DNA of 64,000 nt, taken from NCBI RefSeq assembly GCF_014648075.1, contig NZ_BMQK01000001.1, positions 1 to 64,000 of the forward strand, read 5' to 3'. Source of the DNA: Streptomyces ruber. Lineage in GTDB: Bacteria > Actinomycetota > Actinomycetes > Streptomycetales > Streptomycetaceae. The notes below the pieces were generated by a model. It was not told the DNA's origin. It searched no databases and worked only from the letters and a program-made list of their open reading frames with translations. Made by a program: the position numbers and the translations under genes. Of this stretch, positions 7,772-15,394 are shown in pieces. Numbering within the stretch: position 1 is the first letter of the stretch; each line of letters starts with the position of its first letter.

Positions 7772-10700
7772 TCAGGTGCAGACCGGGGCGACGGTCTGGC
7801 CTTGCAGGTACGTGGACCGTTCCTCGTCCGTGAAGTCGCGCCGGAGGGCCGCGCAGATCCTCTGCTCCGCCTTCCGCACGTCGAAGTGGCGCACGGTCCA
7901 CAGCCGCACGGTCCTGTCCCAGCCGCCGGCGGCGAGCGTGGTGCCGTCGGGGCTGTACGCCACCGAGGTCACGGCGTTGGTGTGGCCGGTGAGTGTGGTG
8001 CGGAGGGTGCCGGTGGCCGCGTCCCACAGCCGTACCGTTTGGTCGTCGCTGCCGGTGGCGAGGGTGGAGCCGTCGCGGCTGTACGCCACCGAGGTCACGG
8101 CGTTGGTGTGGTCGGTGAGTGTGGTGCGGGTGGTGTCGGTGGCCGTGTCCCACAGTCGCACCGTCTGATCCTCGCCGCCGGTGGCGAGTGTCCTGCCGTC
8201 GGGGCTGTACGCCACCGCGAGTACGAAGTCGGCGTGACCGTTGAGGGTCCTGCGAAGGGTGCCGGTGGCCGTGTTCCACAGCCGTACCGTGCGGTCCTCG
8301 CCGCCGGTGCCGAGGGTGGCGCCGTCGGGGCTGTACGCCACCGCCCTCACGGCGCCGGTGTGGCCGGTGAGGGTGGTGCGGAGGGCGCCTGTCGCGGTGT
8401 TCCACAGCCGTACGGTCCTGTCCCGGCCGCCGGTGGCGAGTGTTCTGCCGTCGCGGCTGTAGGCCACCGCGAGCACGGCGTCGGTGTGGCCGGTGAGGGT
8501 GGTGCGGAGGGCGCCGGTGTCCCTGTCCCACAGCCGTACGGTCCTGTCCCGGCCGCCGGTGGCGAGGGTGGTGCCGTCGGGGCTGTACGCCACCGCGAGC
8601 ACCGGACCGGTGTGACCGGTGAGGGAGGCGCGGGGGGCGTTCGCGGTCAGGTCCCACAGCCGCACGGTCTTGTCCCAGCCGCCGGTGGCGAGGGTGGTGC
8701 CGTCGGGGCTGTAGGCCACCGCGAGCAGGGAGCCGGTGTGGCCGGCGAAGGTGGTGCGAGGGGTGCCGGTGGCCGCCTCCCACAGCCGTACCGTCTTGTC
8801 CGCGCTGGCGGTGGCGAGGGTGGTGCCGTCGGGGCTGTACGCCACCCGGTTCACGGCGTTGGTGTGGCCGGTGAGCGTGGTGCGGAGGGCGCCGGTGGCC
8901 GCGTCCCACAGCCGTACCGTCCTGTCGTCACTGCCGGTGGCGAGGGTCTTGCCGTCACGGCTGAACGCCGCTGAGTTCACGTTGTCGGTGTGGCCGGTGA
9001 GCACTCTGCGGGTGGTGCCGGTGGCCGTGTCCCACAGCCGCACCGTTCTGTCCGCGCTGCCGGTGGCGAGGGTCCTGCCGTCACGGCTGAACGCCACCGC
9101 GTAGATGATGTCGGTGTGGCCGGTGAGCACTCTGCGGGTGGTGCCGGTGGCCGTGTCCCACAGCCGCACCGTCCGGTCGTTGCCGGCGGTCGCGAGTGTC
9201 CTGCCGTCGGGGCTGAACGTCACCGTGTTCACATCGGCGGTGTGGCCGGTGAGGACGCGGCGGGTGGTGTCGGTGGCCGTGTCCCACAGCCGCACCTTGG
9301 CGTCCTTGCTGCCGGTGGCGAGGGTACGGCCGTCAGGGCTGTACGCCACCGCGTACACGCGGTCGGGGTAGCCGGTGAGGGTCCGGCGGAGGGTGTCGGT
9401 TGCCGTGTCCCACAGGCGCACCGTCCTGTCGTAGGCGGCGGAGGCGAGAGTCCTGCCGTCGGGGCTGAACGCCACGTTGAACACCGTGTCGGTGTGGCCG
9501 GTCAGGCGGTGCCGGAGGGGGAGCTCCGCGGCTGCGTACAGGCTGGCGGCGGCTTGGGCGGTGGGACTGGTGCGGTAGGCCTGGATGGCCAGGAGGGAGG
9601 CCAGGTCCGGGTTGGTGCCGATCAAGTCGTCGGACTGGACGACGAGTTGGTGCGACAGCCGTGACTGTGCCTCGTGCTGCGCGTCCACCGCGGTGTGCCG
9701 GAGCCACAGCGCGAGTCCGGTCGCGATCAGCGTCAGGACGAGCGCCCCGGCCAGGACCGCGTTGAGGCGGCGGGCGCGGCGCCCCCGGCGGGTCTCGGCG
9801 GCCTGGCTGGCCTGCAGGAACGCCTGTTCCACCGGGTCCGGGCGCAGCCGGGCGGGGGCGGCGGCCGCCCAGCCCAGGGCGATGCGCAGGGCGGTGCCGC
9901 GCTCCAGGTCCTCCGGACGCCGTCCGTGGTGCTGCCAGGTGCGGGCGGCCCGGCCGAGGCGGCGGTGGACCTGGAGGGCGGTGCGGTCGGTGTCGGTCCA
10001 CTGGCGCAGCCGGGGCCAGGCCCGCAGCAGCGCGGCACTGACCGGGCGGAGGACGGCTTCCTCACGGTCGAGCACGTCCGCGTCGGCGAACACCGTGAGC
10101 ACCTGACGTACGCGGTCCTGTTCCTCCGCCGGGCGGCCGGCCAGCAGTTCGTCGGGGTGGGCGGTGCGGACGCCGTCGTGGGAGCCGTCCGCGGCGCTGC
10201 CCGGGACGACGAGACGCAGCCACACCTCCCGGGCCGTCGCCCGCGCCTCGGGGGACAGGGACTGGTAGGCGGCCTCGGCCGCCTCGCCGAGATCCGGCAC
10301 CGAGTCCGGCACCACGGGAGGGGCCCCGCGGGCCGCGGCACTGGCCCCCGCCCGCAGCGCCTGGAGGGTGTCGTGGTCGACGCCGAGCAGGCGCAGCAGC
10401 AGGGCGGCGGCACTGGGCCGGTCCTCGGGCCGCTTGGCCAGCGCGACGTCGGCCAGTGGCTGCAGGAGCGGGGGGAGGGCGGTGAGATCGGGGTGGTGTT
10501 CCATGGCGCGGACGACGGTCTCGCCGAGGTTCTCGCCGCGGAACGGTTCGGTGCCGGTCGCCGCGTACAGCACCACCGCGCCCCAGGCGAACACGTCGGC
10601 CGCGGGGTTCGCGGGCCGGCCCAGCAGGGTCTCCGGGGCGAGGTAGCCGAGGGTGCCCATGATGGCGCCGGTGTCGGTGAGCGTCGCCTCGGTGATCCGG

Positions 10701-11179
10701 GCGATGCCGAAGTCGATGACGCGCGGGCCGTCCGGGCCCAGCAGCACGTTGCTCGGCTTCAGGTCCCGGTGCACCACCCCCGCCCGGTGGATCGCGGCCA
10801 GCGCGGTGGTCACCCCGGTCGCCAGCCGCACCAGGGCGTCCCCCGCGAGCGGACCCGCCGCCCGCACCGCCGAGTGCAGGTCGGGGCCGGGCACGAACTC
10901 ACTGACGATGTACGGACCGTCCGCCTCCGTGTCGGCGTCCAGCACCCGGGCCGTACAGAACGACGCCACCCGCTGCGCCGCCCGCACCTCCTTGGCGAAC
11001 CGGTCCCGCGCCTTCGGCCCCGAGGCGACCCACGGGTGCAGCACCTTCACCGCCACCCGCGCCCCGGCCGGGTCGTACGCCTCGAAGACCACACCCTGCG
11101 CGCCGGACCCCAGCCGGGCGGCCAGCCAGTACGGCCCGACGTGCTGCGGATCCTCAGGGAGCAGACTTCGGCGTCCCAT
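7772..11179 (-). CDS. Ser/Thr protein kinase with nSTAND1-like region and WD40 repeats
   Basis: A 1135-aa membrane-anchored signalling protein. Residues about 15-270 are a Hanks-type kinase (LGSGAQGVVFEAY glycine loop, VAVKVLHPW lysine, VHRDLKPSNVLL, IDFGIARI, YLAPE). Residues about 290-465 resemble the helical region that follows the NTPase in nSTAND1 proteins (LLRAWPRLRQWTDTDRTALQVHRRL). One transmembrane helix follows (VLAGALVLTLIATGLALWL), then a DPDLASLL-type segment and about 13 WD40 repeats. The start is the ATG after GGAGGGG. The WD40s are presumably extracytoplasmic sensors or scaffolds; targets unknown. Confidence 0.93.
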   Translation of the reverse strand: MGRRSLLPEDPQHVGPYWLAARLGSGAQGVVFEAYDPAGARVAVKVLHPWVASGPKARDRFAKEVRAAQRVASFCTARVLDADTEADGPYIVSEFVPGPDLHSAVRAAGPLAGDALVRLATGVTTALAAIHRAGVVHRDLKPSNVLLGPDGPRVIDFGIARITEATLTDTGAIMGTLGYLAPETLLGRPANPAADVFAWGAVVLYAATGTEPFRGENLGETVVRAMEHHPDLTALPPLLQPLADVALAKRPEDRPSAAALLLRLLGVDHDTLQALRAGASAAARGAPPVVPDSVPDLGEAAEAAYQSLSPEARATAREVWLRLVVPGSAADGSHDGVRTAHPDELLAGRPAEEQDRVRQVLTVFADADVLDREEAVLRPVSAALLRAWPRLRQWTDTDRTALQVHRRLGRAARTWQHHGRRPEDLERGTALRIALGWAAAAPARLRPDPVEQAFLQASQAAETRRGRRARRLNAVLAGALVLTLIATGLALWLRHTAVDAQHEAQSRLSHQLVVQSDDLIGTNPDLASLLAIQAYRTSPTAQAAASLYAAAELPLRHRLTGHTDTVFNVAFSPDGRTLASAAYDRTVRLWDTATDTLRRTLTGYPDRVYAVAYSPDGRTLATGSKDAKVRLWDTATDTTRRVLTGHTADVNTVTFSPDGRTLATAGNDRTVRLWDTATGTTRRVLTGHTDIIYAVAFSRDGRTLATGSADRTVRLWDTATGTTRRVLTGHTDNVNSAAFSRDGKTLATGSDDRTVRLWDAATGALRTTLTGHTNAVNRVAYSPDGTTLATASADKTVRLWEAATGTPRTTFAGHTGSLLAVAYSPDGTTLATGGWDKTVRLWDLTANAPRASLTGHTGPVLAVAYSPDGTTLATGGRDRTVRLWDRDTGALRTTLTGHTDAVLAVAYSRDGRTLATGGRDRTVRLWNTATGALRTTLTGHTGAVRAVAYSPDGATLGTGGEDRTVRLWNTATGTLRRTLNGHADFVLAVAYSPDGRTLATGGEDQTVRLWDTATDTTRTTLTDHTNAVTSVAYSRDGSTLATGSDDQTVRLWDAATGTLRTTLTGHTNAVTSVAYSPDGTTLAAGGWDRTVRLWTVRHFDVRKAEQRICAALRRDFTDEERSTYLQGQTVAPVCT
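7880..9505 (-). repeat. Tandem ~126-bp WD40-coding repeats
   Basis: About 13 near-identical 42-codon units inside the kinase gene, each encoding GHT..V.AVAYSPDGTTLATG..D.TVRLWD. Conservation at the DNA level shows recent unit duplication or gene conversion. The repeats are in frame throughout. Confidence 0.9.
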
Positions 11180-11317
11180 CACAGACCCCTCCGCCCCGGG
11201 TCGCGGGGCTGTACTCACCGTCCCACAACCGCTCCGGGCACGCACGGACTCGGCAGCACGTTCGGACGGGTGGCCCACGAGACGGCCGGGCGGTGCCTGC
11301 CGGAGTGGACAACGTGA

Positions 11318-11557
11318 TCAGAGAGCCACCAGGTCAATGACGTTGATCACCACATGGCGGTTGGACACGACGTAGGTGATGAAGCCGCCCTCGAACGACG
11401 CCGACCAGCTGTTGTCCCGGTTGCTGAGCGCGGGCGTGCCGAACGGGTTGAGGCTGAGGCGCTTCTCCAGCGCTTCGAGCGAGGCACGGCGGGGCGTGCT
11501 CAGGGCGGCCCTGCGCCGGGCCGCGCGCTCGACGTATCTGGTCGCGTACGGGTTCAT
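11318..11557 (-). CDS. Small RelE/ParE-like protein, putative toxin
   Basis: A 79-aa protein whose C-terminal half (ITYVVSNRHVVINVIDLV) has the beta-strand pattern seen at the end of RelE/ParE-type toxins. The N-terminus is strongly basic. Its ATG overlaps the stop of the upstream DUF6247 gene (ATGA), so the two are co-translated; DUF6247 genes often sit beside such small proteins in actinomycetes. The toxin role is inferred; the catalytic residues of RelE are not clear, and the protein is slightly short for the family. Confidence 0.6.
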   Translation of the reverse strand: MNPYATRYVERAARRRAALSTPRRASLEALEKRLSLNPFGTPALSNRDNSWSASFEGGFITYVVSNRHVVINVIDLVAL

Positions 11558-11880
11558 CCCGACCTGCCGGCGTCGATGGGCCGGTTGTCGGAGTCGTAGG
11601 CGTGACCGTCCGCGTCGCGGAAGAGCATGCCCTCGGTGTCGCCGTCGGTCATCCGCCTGACCGTCTGCTCCACCTCGTCCAGATAACCGGGCGTCGCACA
11701 GGCGCAGGCGAAGGGGAACCACCGGTCGGTCACGGAGTCGAGCGCCGGCCGGTCGAAGTCCGCCGCCGCGCTGAGCCAGTCCTGTTCGAAGGCCCGCAAC
11801 CAGTCGGGCCGCCGTTGCAGGGCCGCGCGGATCGCCTCGGGCGTTCTCTCGCAGGAGCTCGGATCCACCTCGTGGGCCAT
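11554..11880 (-). CDS. DUF6247 family protein, putative antitoxin
   Basis: A 108-aa acidic, helical protein with the DUF6247-like opening (ERTPEAIRAALQRRPDWLRAFEQDWLSAAADFDRPALDSVTDRWF), here as first gene of a two-gene unit. Two adjacent cysteines (ACACATP) lie in the middle. The acidic helical character and coupling to a small basic RelE-like protein suit an antitoxin, but no DNA-binding motif is obvious. Confidence 0.65.
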   Translation of the reverse strand: MAHEVDPSSCERTPEAIRAALQRRPDWLRAFEQDWLSAAADFDRPALDSVTDRWFPFACACATPGYLDEVEQTVRRMTDGDTEGMLFRDADGHAYDSDNRPIDAGRSG

Positions 11881-11976
11881 GATCGGTTTCTCTTCTCCGG
11901 CGGGGGGCGGTGTGGCTGGACCGGAGGTACACGGTAGAGCGTGATGGGTGCCTGCTGGAGGACGACAGCGGCGGTG

Positions 11977-12264
11977 TCACCGTTCGTCTCCTGGGACGCG
12001 CTCGCCCCGGCTGACCGAGATCCGGATGACGTCCTCCAGGCACTCCGTCGCCCTGGTGAGCGCGAAGCGCATCGCCCGCTCACCGGCCTTGGGATCGGCG
12101 AGTACGGCTCTGGATCCTGCGAGCACCTGCTCGCCCGAGGCGAGCTGGGCCGCCTCCACGTCGTCGGCGAGCCGGGACAGGGTGCCGTCGCCGCCGTCGG
12201 AGCTCAGGTAGCAGGGTTTGCCTTCGGGTGTGGTCCAGGGCAGCAGGCGGAGATTCGTGGTCAT
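11977..12264 (-). CDS. Hypothetical protein, module gene B, copy 1
   Basis: I do not recognise a characterised family. The 95-aa soluble protein has an N-terminal beta-rich part (LRLLPWTTPEGKPCYLSSDGGDGTLSRLADDVE) and a helical C-terminus (TECLEDVIRISVSRG). It is clearly homologous to the protein at 51800-52168 (shared RLLPW, EGKP, YL, DG, LSR.AD.VE, RI..SRG). Its ATG overlaps the stop of the upstream module gene A (ATGA), the same arrangement as in the second copy. Function unknown. Confidence 0.75.
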   Translation of the reverse strand: MTTNLRLLPWTTPEGKPCYLSSDGGDGTLSRLADDVEAAQLASGEQVLAGSRAVLADPKAGERAMRFALTRATECLEDVIRISVSRGERVPGDER

Positions 12265-12584
12265 GCGGAGACCTCCATCCCGTGGATGTGGCGGGGGCGG
12301 GGCCCGACGTCGATGCCGTGGGCGGCCGGCCAGAGGGCCTGGCGGCGCCGGCGTTGCAGCTTGCGCTCGCGGCGCTCGTCCGGGGTGAGGAGGTAGGGGC
12401 GTACGAGGGGGGTGTCCCACTCCTGCGGTTGTGCGTCGCGGGTGGCCTGTGGATGTACGGGCGGGGAGCAGGCCGGGGACGGGGCCGGTACGGCGTCGGC
12501 CCGGTGGCGTCCCTGGGCGGGCAGCAACGCCCGCAGGAGGAACAGCAGGACGAACTCGCAGGCTTCGGCGAGGCGTACGCGCAT
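12261..12584 (-). CDS. Hypothetical protein, module gene A, copy 1
   Basis: A 107-aa protein of unknown function, homologous to 52165-52503. It starts with one hydrophobic helix (CEFVLLFLLRALLPAQG), so it is probably membrane-anchored, followed by a Pro/Ala-rich linker and a basic conserved C-terminus (PLVRPYLLTPDERRERKLQRRR then GIDVGPRPRHIHGMEV). The frame is open upstream, but the ATG of MRVRLAEAC matches the second copy in length. It is divergent from an XRE regulator 128 bp away and coupled to module gene B. Confidence 0.7.
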   Translation of the reverse strand: MRVRLAEACEFVLLFLLRALLPAQGRHRADAVPAPSPACSPPVHPQATRDAQPQEWDTPLVRPYLLTPDERRERKLQRRRRQALWPAAHGIDVGPRPRHIHGMEVSA

Positions 12585-12676
12585 GGGTGTTCCCTGCTCG
12601 GTGCCGTGACAAGCGGCGATTACGGTTTGTGCTCCGATCGTCACTGGTGGCACGTACGCTGCGGAAGAGGTCCGGT

Positions 12677-12698
12677 GTTGTCTGGCGCGCCAGGCAAC
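12677..12698. promoter_or_regulatory. 22-bp near-perfect palindrome, probable XRE operator
   Basis: GTTGTCTGGCG faces CGCCAGGCAAC with one mismatch, ending 13 bp before the GTG start of the XRE gene and within the divergent intergenic region shared with the two-gene module. Position and symmetry suggest an operator for the adjacent helix-turn-helix protein. Confidence 0.55.
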
Positions 12699-12711
12699 GG
12701 GGAGGGGTGAC

Positions 12712-13308
12712 GTGGGGGAAAAGGTTGACGATGGGCTTGCTGGACTGGGGCGGGCGCTTCGATATCTGCGGGAGAAGGCGGGGAAGTCGCTTGGGCAATT
12801 GGCTCAGGAGACGTCCTACGACAAGAGCTATCTGAGCCGTCTGGAGTCCGGGCAGCGGCTGGCGAAGATGTCGGTCATGGAGGAGCTTGATCGGTTCTAT
12901 GGGTCGGGCGACCTGCTGGTTCAGCTCTGGAAGGTGGCGCGGCACGACGCTTACAAGGACCAGTACAAGCAGTACATGCGCCTTGAAGCCGAGGCGCGGA
13001 TCGTGCACGTGTTCACGTTGGGGTTTCCTGGGCTGTTGCAAACCGAGGACGTCGCTCGAGAGGCGTTGTCTGGAGCTCAGGCAACGGGTGAGACCGACGA
13101 GGCGGTTGACGAACAAGTGGCCGCGCGCATGGGTCGGCAACTGATCCTGCACCGCAATTCGGCGCCAACCGCCCGCTTCATCATCGATGAGTCTGCTTTC
13201 CGGCGCCGCTTTCCCACCGCGAAGACCTGGGAGGAGCAACTTCTGCACATCGAAGCCGCCGGTCTGTGCCCCAACGTCACTGTTCAAGTGCTTCCGTTCG
13301 CCGCTTAA
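12712..13308 (+). CDS. XRE regulator with DUF5753, truncated by in-frame stop
   Basis: A 198-aa reading of a DUF5753/Scr1-type regulator. Residues about 8-65 are the helix-turn-helix (LREKAGKSLGQLAQETSYDKSYLSRLESGQRLAK); the rest is the N-terminal two thirds of DUF5753 (FPGLLQTEDVAREAL, IDESAFRRRF, VTVQVLPFAA). The frame then meets TAA at 13306-13308 yet continues with the missing family C-terminus in the same frame. Start is the GTG after a strong ribosome site (ggggagggg). DUF397 follows. The truncated form may still bind DNA but probably lacks normal ligand or partner control. Confidence 0.8.
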   Translation: MGEKVDDGLAGLGRALRYLREKAGKSLGQLAQETSYDKSYLSRLESGQRLAKMSVMEELDRFYGSGDLLVQLWKVARHDAYKDQYKQYMRLEAEARIVHVFTLGFPGLLQTEDVAREALSGAQATGETDEAVDEQVAARMGRQLILHRNSAPTARFIIDESAFRRRFPTAKTWEEQLLHIEAAGLCPNVTVQVLPFAA

Positions 13309-13521
13309 CCGCACCACATGGAGGGATCACTGACCCTGTTGTGGCTCAAGGACGGGGATGGTGTTGCCTACAAGGAAGGCAACACCGGTGGCGAGTTGTT
13401 GGACGATTCGGGAGACGTCATCTCCCATCGCCTGTCCTACGATCGGCTCAGAGACATGGCGCTGCCCCCGTCGGACTCACTGACGTTCATCCGGGGCATT
13501 CTGGAGGAGTTCAGGTCATGA
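13309..13521 (+). pseudogene. C-terminal remnant of the DUF5753 regulator
   Basis: Directly after the TAA at 13306-13308 and in the same frame, the sequence reads PHHMEGSLTLLWLKDGDGVAYKE and on to RLRDMALPPSDSLTFIRGILEEF, the expected end of DUF5753. Joined, the two parts would give about 269 aa, the normal family length. An ATG at 13318 could allow separate translation of a 67-aa fragment. The stop overlaps the DUF397 start (ATGA), the usual coupling. Confidence 0.75.
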
Positions 13522-13712
13522 CCCACACCCCTGACCTCAGTGCTGCTGTGTGGCGCAAGTCGAGCTACAGCGACGGGGGAGCCAACAACTGCGTCGAGGT
13601 CTCCGACGGCCACCCCGGCATAGTTCCCGTCCGCGACAGCAAGGTTCCCGGAGCACCCCCGCTGATTTTTCCCACCGCCTCCTGGTCCGCTTTCGTGCTC
13701 ATGGCGAAGTAG
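13518..13712 (+). CDS. DUF397 domain protein
   Basis: A 64-aa protein with the DUF397 pattern (AVWRKSSYSDGGANNCVEVSDG, VPVRDSK, FPTASWSAFV). These small proteins accompany XRE/DUF5753 regulators throughout Streptomyces and are thought to act as partners of them. The ATG overlaps the end of the regulator frame. Its 3' end overlaps the convergent WYL regulator by 14 bp. Confidence 0.9.
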   Translation: MTHTPDLSAAVWRKSSYSDGGANNCVEVSDGHPGIVPVRDSKVPGAPPLIFPTASWSAFVLMAK

Positions 13713-14703
13713 CAGTGGACCCCCTCGCCGTACGCAGGAAACGGCTGCCGAGCTGAGCGAAGGCATCCATGAGTTCCGGCGGCCCGACCACCTCGATCTC
13801 GGCGTCGTACTTGGCAAGAGCTGAGGCCAGGCCCGTCCAGGACCATGACCCGAGGGTGAGCCGGCAGCGGCCGTCGTCTAGCTCCTCGACCAGGCCCTCG
13901 CGGGTATAGAGGGACACGGTGGCGGCGTCCAGGCCTAGGATCACCGTCCCCCGGCACGGCCAATCCCCGGAGTCGTCGGTGGAGCCGCGGAAGACGCCGG
14001 TGACGTAGGTGGTGATGTCGCCGCCGGGAAGCTCGCGCCGGGTGAACCGGGGGCCGGTGGGGGTGCGTGGGGTGATCCGGTCGGCGCGGAAGGTGCGCCA
14101 GTCCTGCCGGTCGAGGTCGAAGGCGATGAGGTACCAGCGCCCGTCCCACGTGATGACGTGGTGGGGTTCGACACGGCGCGGCGACTCCTCGGTCGTCTGC
14201 CCGCTGCCGCTGACGTAATCGAAACGCAGGACCTCGCGGGCGTGCACGGCGGCGCTGACCGCGAGCAGCACGTCGCTGCCGACCGCGGCGGACGGCCGGG
14301 TGGTGGGCGGTTCGACGGCGGTGACCCGCAGGGCGTCGATGCGGTGGCGCAGCCGGGCGGGCATGACCTGGCGGATGGTGTGCAGCGCCCGCGCGGCAGG
14401 TTCGGCAAGGGTGTCGTCCGGCCGGGTCGCGGTGACCCGCAGGGCGACGGTGAGTGCGGCGACCTGTTCGTCGTCGAACAGCAGTGGCGGCAGCTCGGTG
14501 CCGGCGCCGAGCCGGTAGCCGCCGTCGGGTCCCTTCACCGCGTCGATGGAGTAGCCGAGCTCGCGGAGGCGGTCGACGTCGCGGCGCACGGTGCGCAGGC
14601 TGATGCCGAGGCGGCCGGCCAGCAGGGTGCCGGGCCAGTCGCGGCGGGTCTGCAGCAGTGACAGCAGGGTCAGCAGTCGGGCAGATGTCTTCGGCGGCGG
14701 CAT
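13699..14703 (-). CDS. WYL-domain transcriptional regulator
   Basis: A 334-aa regulator with an N-terminal HTH_11/DeoR-like winged helix (LLSLLQTRRDWPGTLLAGRLGISLRTVRRDVDRLRELGY) and a central WYL domain (VEPHHVITWDGRWYLIAFDLDRQDWRTFRADRI), plus the WCX-type C-terminal extension. WYL domains sense nucleic acid or small ligands in other systems. It is divergent from the VOC protein/aldo-keto reductase genes, which it probably controls. Confidence 0.9.
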   Translation of the reverse strand: MPPPKTSARLLTLLSLLQTRRDWPGTLLAGRLGISLRTVRRDVDRLRELGYSIDAVKGPDGGYRLGAGTELPPLLFDDEQVAALTVALRVTATRPDDTLAEPAARALHTIRQVMPARLRHRIDALRVTAVEPPTTRPSAAVGSDVLLAVSAAVHAREVLRFDYVSGSGQTTEESPRRVEPHHVITWDGRWYLIAFDLDRQDWRTFRADRITPRTPTGPRFTRRELPGGDITTYVTGVFRGSTDDSGDWPCRGTVILGLDAATVSLYTREGLVEELDDGRCRLTLGSWSWTGLASALAKYDAEIEVVGPPELMDAFAQLGSRFLRTARGSTATSP

Positions 14704-14836
14704 GGAGCCGATTCTGCCCCGAGTAGGTGCCACAACCTGGCACCTACCCCTGCGAATCTTGCTCTCGAACCGGCCGGCACCGCGCGTGCCGGGCGGACGA
14801 CCACGAGCAATCCCCCCTGGAGTCACAGGAGTCACC

Positions 14837-15304
14837 ATGGCTTTCGCCACCACCGCCCACCTCAACTTCCGGGGCGACGCCCGCGAGGCGCTGGAGTTCT
14901 ACCGGTCCGTCTTCGGCGGCCGGCTCACCGCCGTCACCTACGGCGACTTCGGCATGCCGAGGGAGCTGCCCGACGCCGACAAGATCGTCTTCGGTGAGGT
15001 CGTCGCCGACGACGGCTTCCGCGTCATGGCCTACGACATCCCCAGCCAGGCCGGTGCCGAGGCGGGCCCGGCCGGCACCACCCGGCGCGAGCACGGCATG
15101 ACGCTGACCCACGAGCCGTTCTTCCTGTCCGTCCGCGGTGACAGCGCGGAGGAGGTCGGCGAGCTGTGGAAGAAGCTGTCCGAGGGCGCCACCGTCGTCG
15201 AGGAGTACGGGCCCGCGCAGTGGGCGCCGGCCTTCGGGATGCTGACCGACCGGTTCGGCGTCACCTGGGTGCTGGACGTGGCCGCCGAGTACAGCGCCGG
15301 CTGA
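14837..15304 (+). CDS. VOC family protein, PhnB-like
   Basis: A 155-aa protein of the vicinal oxygen chelate superfamily, PhnB/3-demethylubiquinone type (LNFRGDAREALEFYRSVFGG, GEVVADDGFRVMAYD, WGML-type ending APAFGMLTDRFGVTW). Activity cannot be assigned from sequence. It lies divergent from the WYL regulator and ahead of the aldo/keto reductase; ATG preceded by cacagga. Confidence 0.88.
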   Translation: MAFATTAHLNFRGDAREALEFYRSVFGGRLTAVTYGDFGMPRELPDADKIVFGEVVADDGFRVMAYDIPSQAGAEAGPAGTTRREHGMTLTHEPFFLSVRGDSAEEVGELWKKLSEGATVVEEYGPAQWAPAFGMLTDRFGVTWVLDVAAEYSAG

Positions 15305-15394
15305 CAGGGCGTTCCTCCAAGGGGTGCACGCCACTGCGGGTGGCGTGCACCCCGGGCCCCCAGCCTCCCAGCCTCCCAGCGAAGGAACCTCCCC

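Noticed and set aside
5648..8974. Long plus-strand open frame of more than 1100 codons
   Set aside because: Antisense to the pectinase and the WD40 kinase. The periodic Val/Gly pattern is the shadow of the WD40 repeats.
7880..9505. Direct repeats that might suggest a CRISPR array
   Set aside because: The period is about 126 bp without short conserved repeats and unique spacers, and the units encode WD40 motifs in frame.
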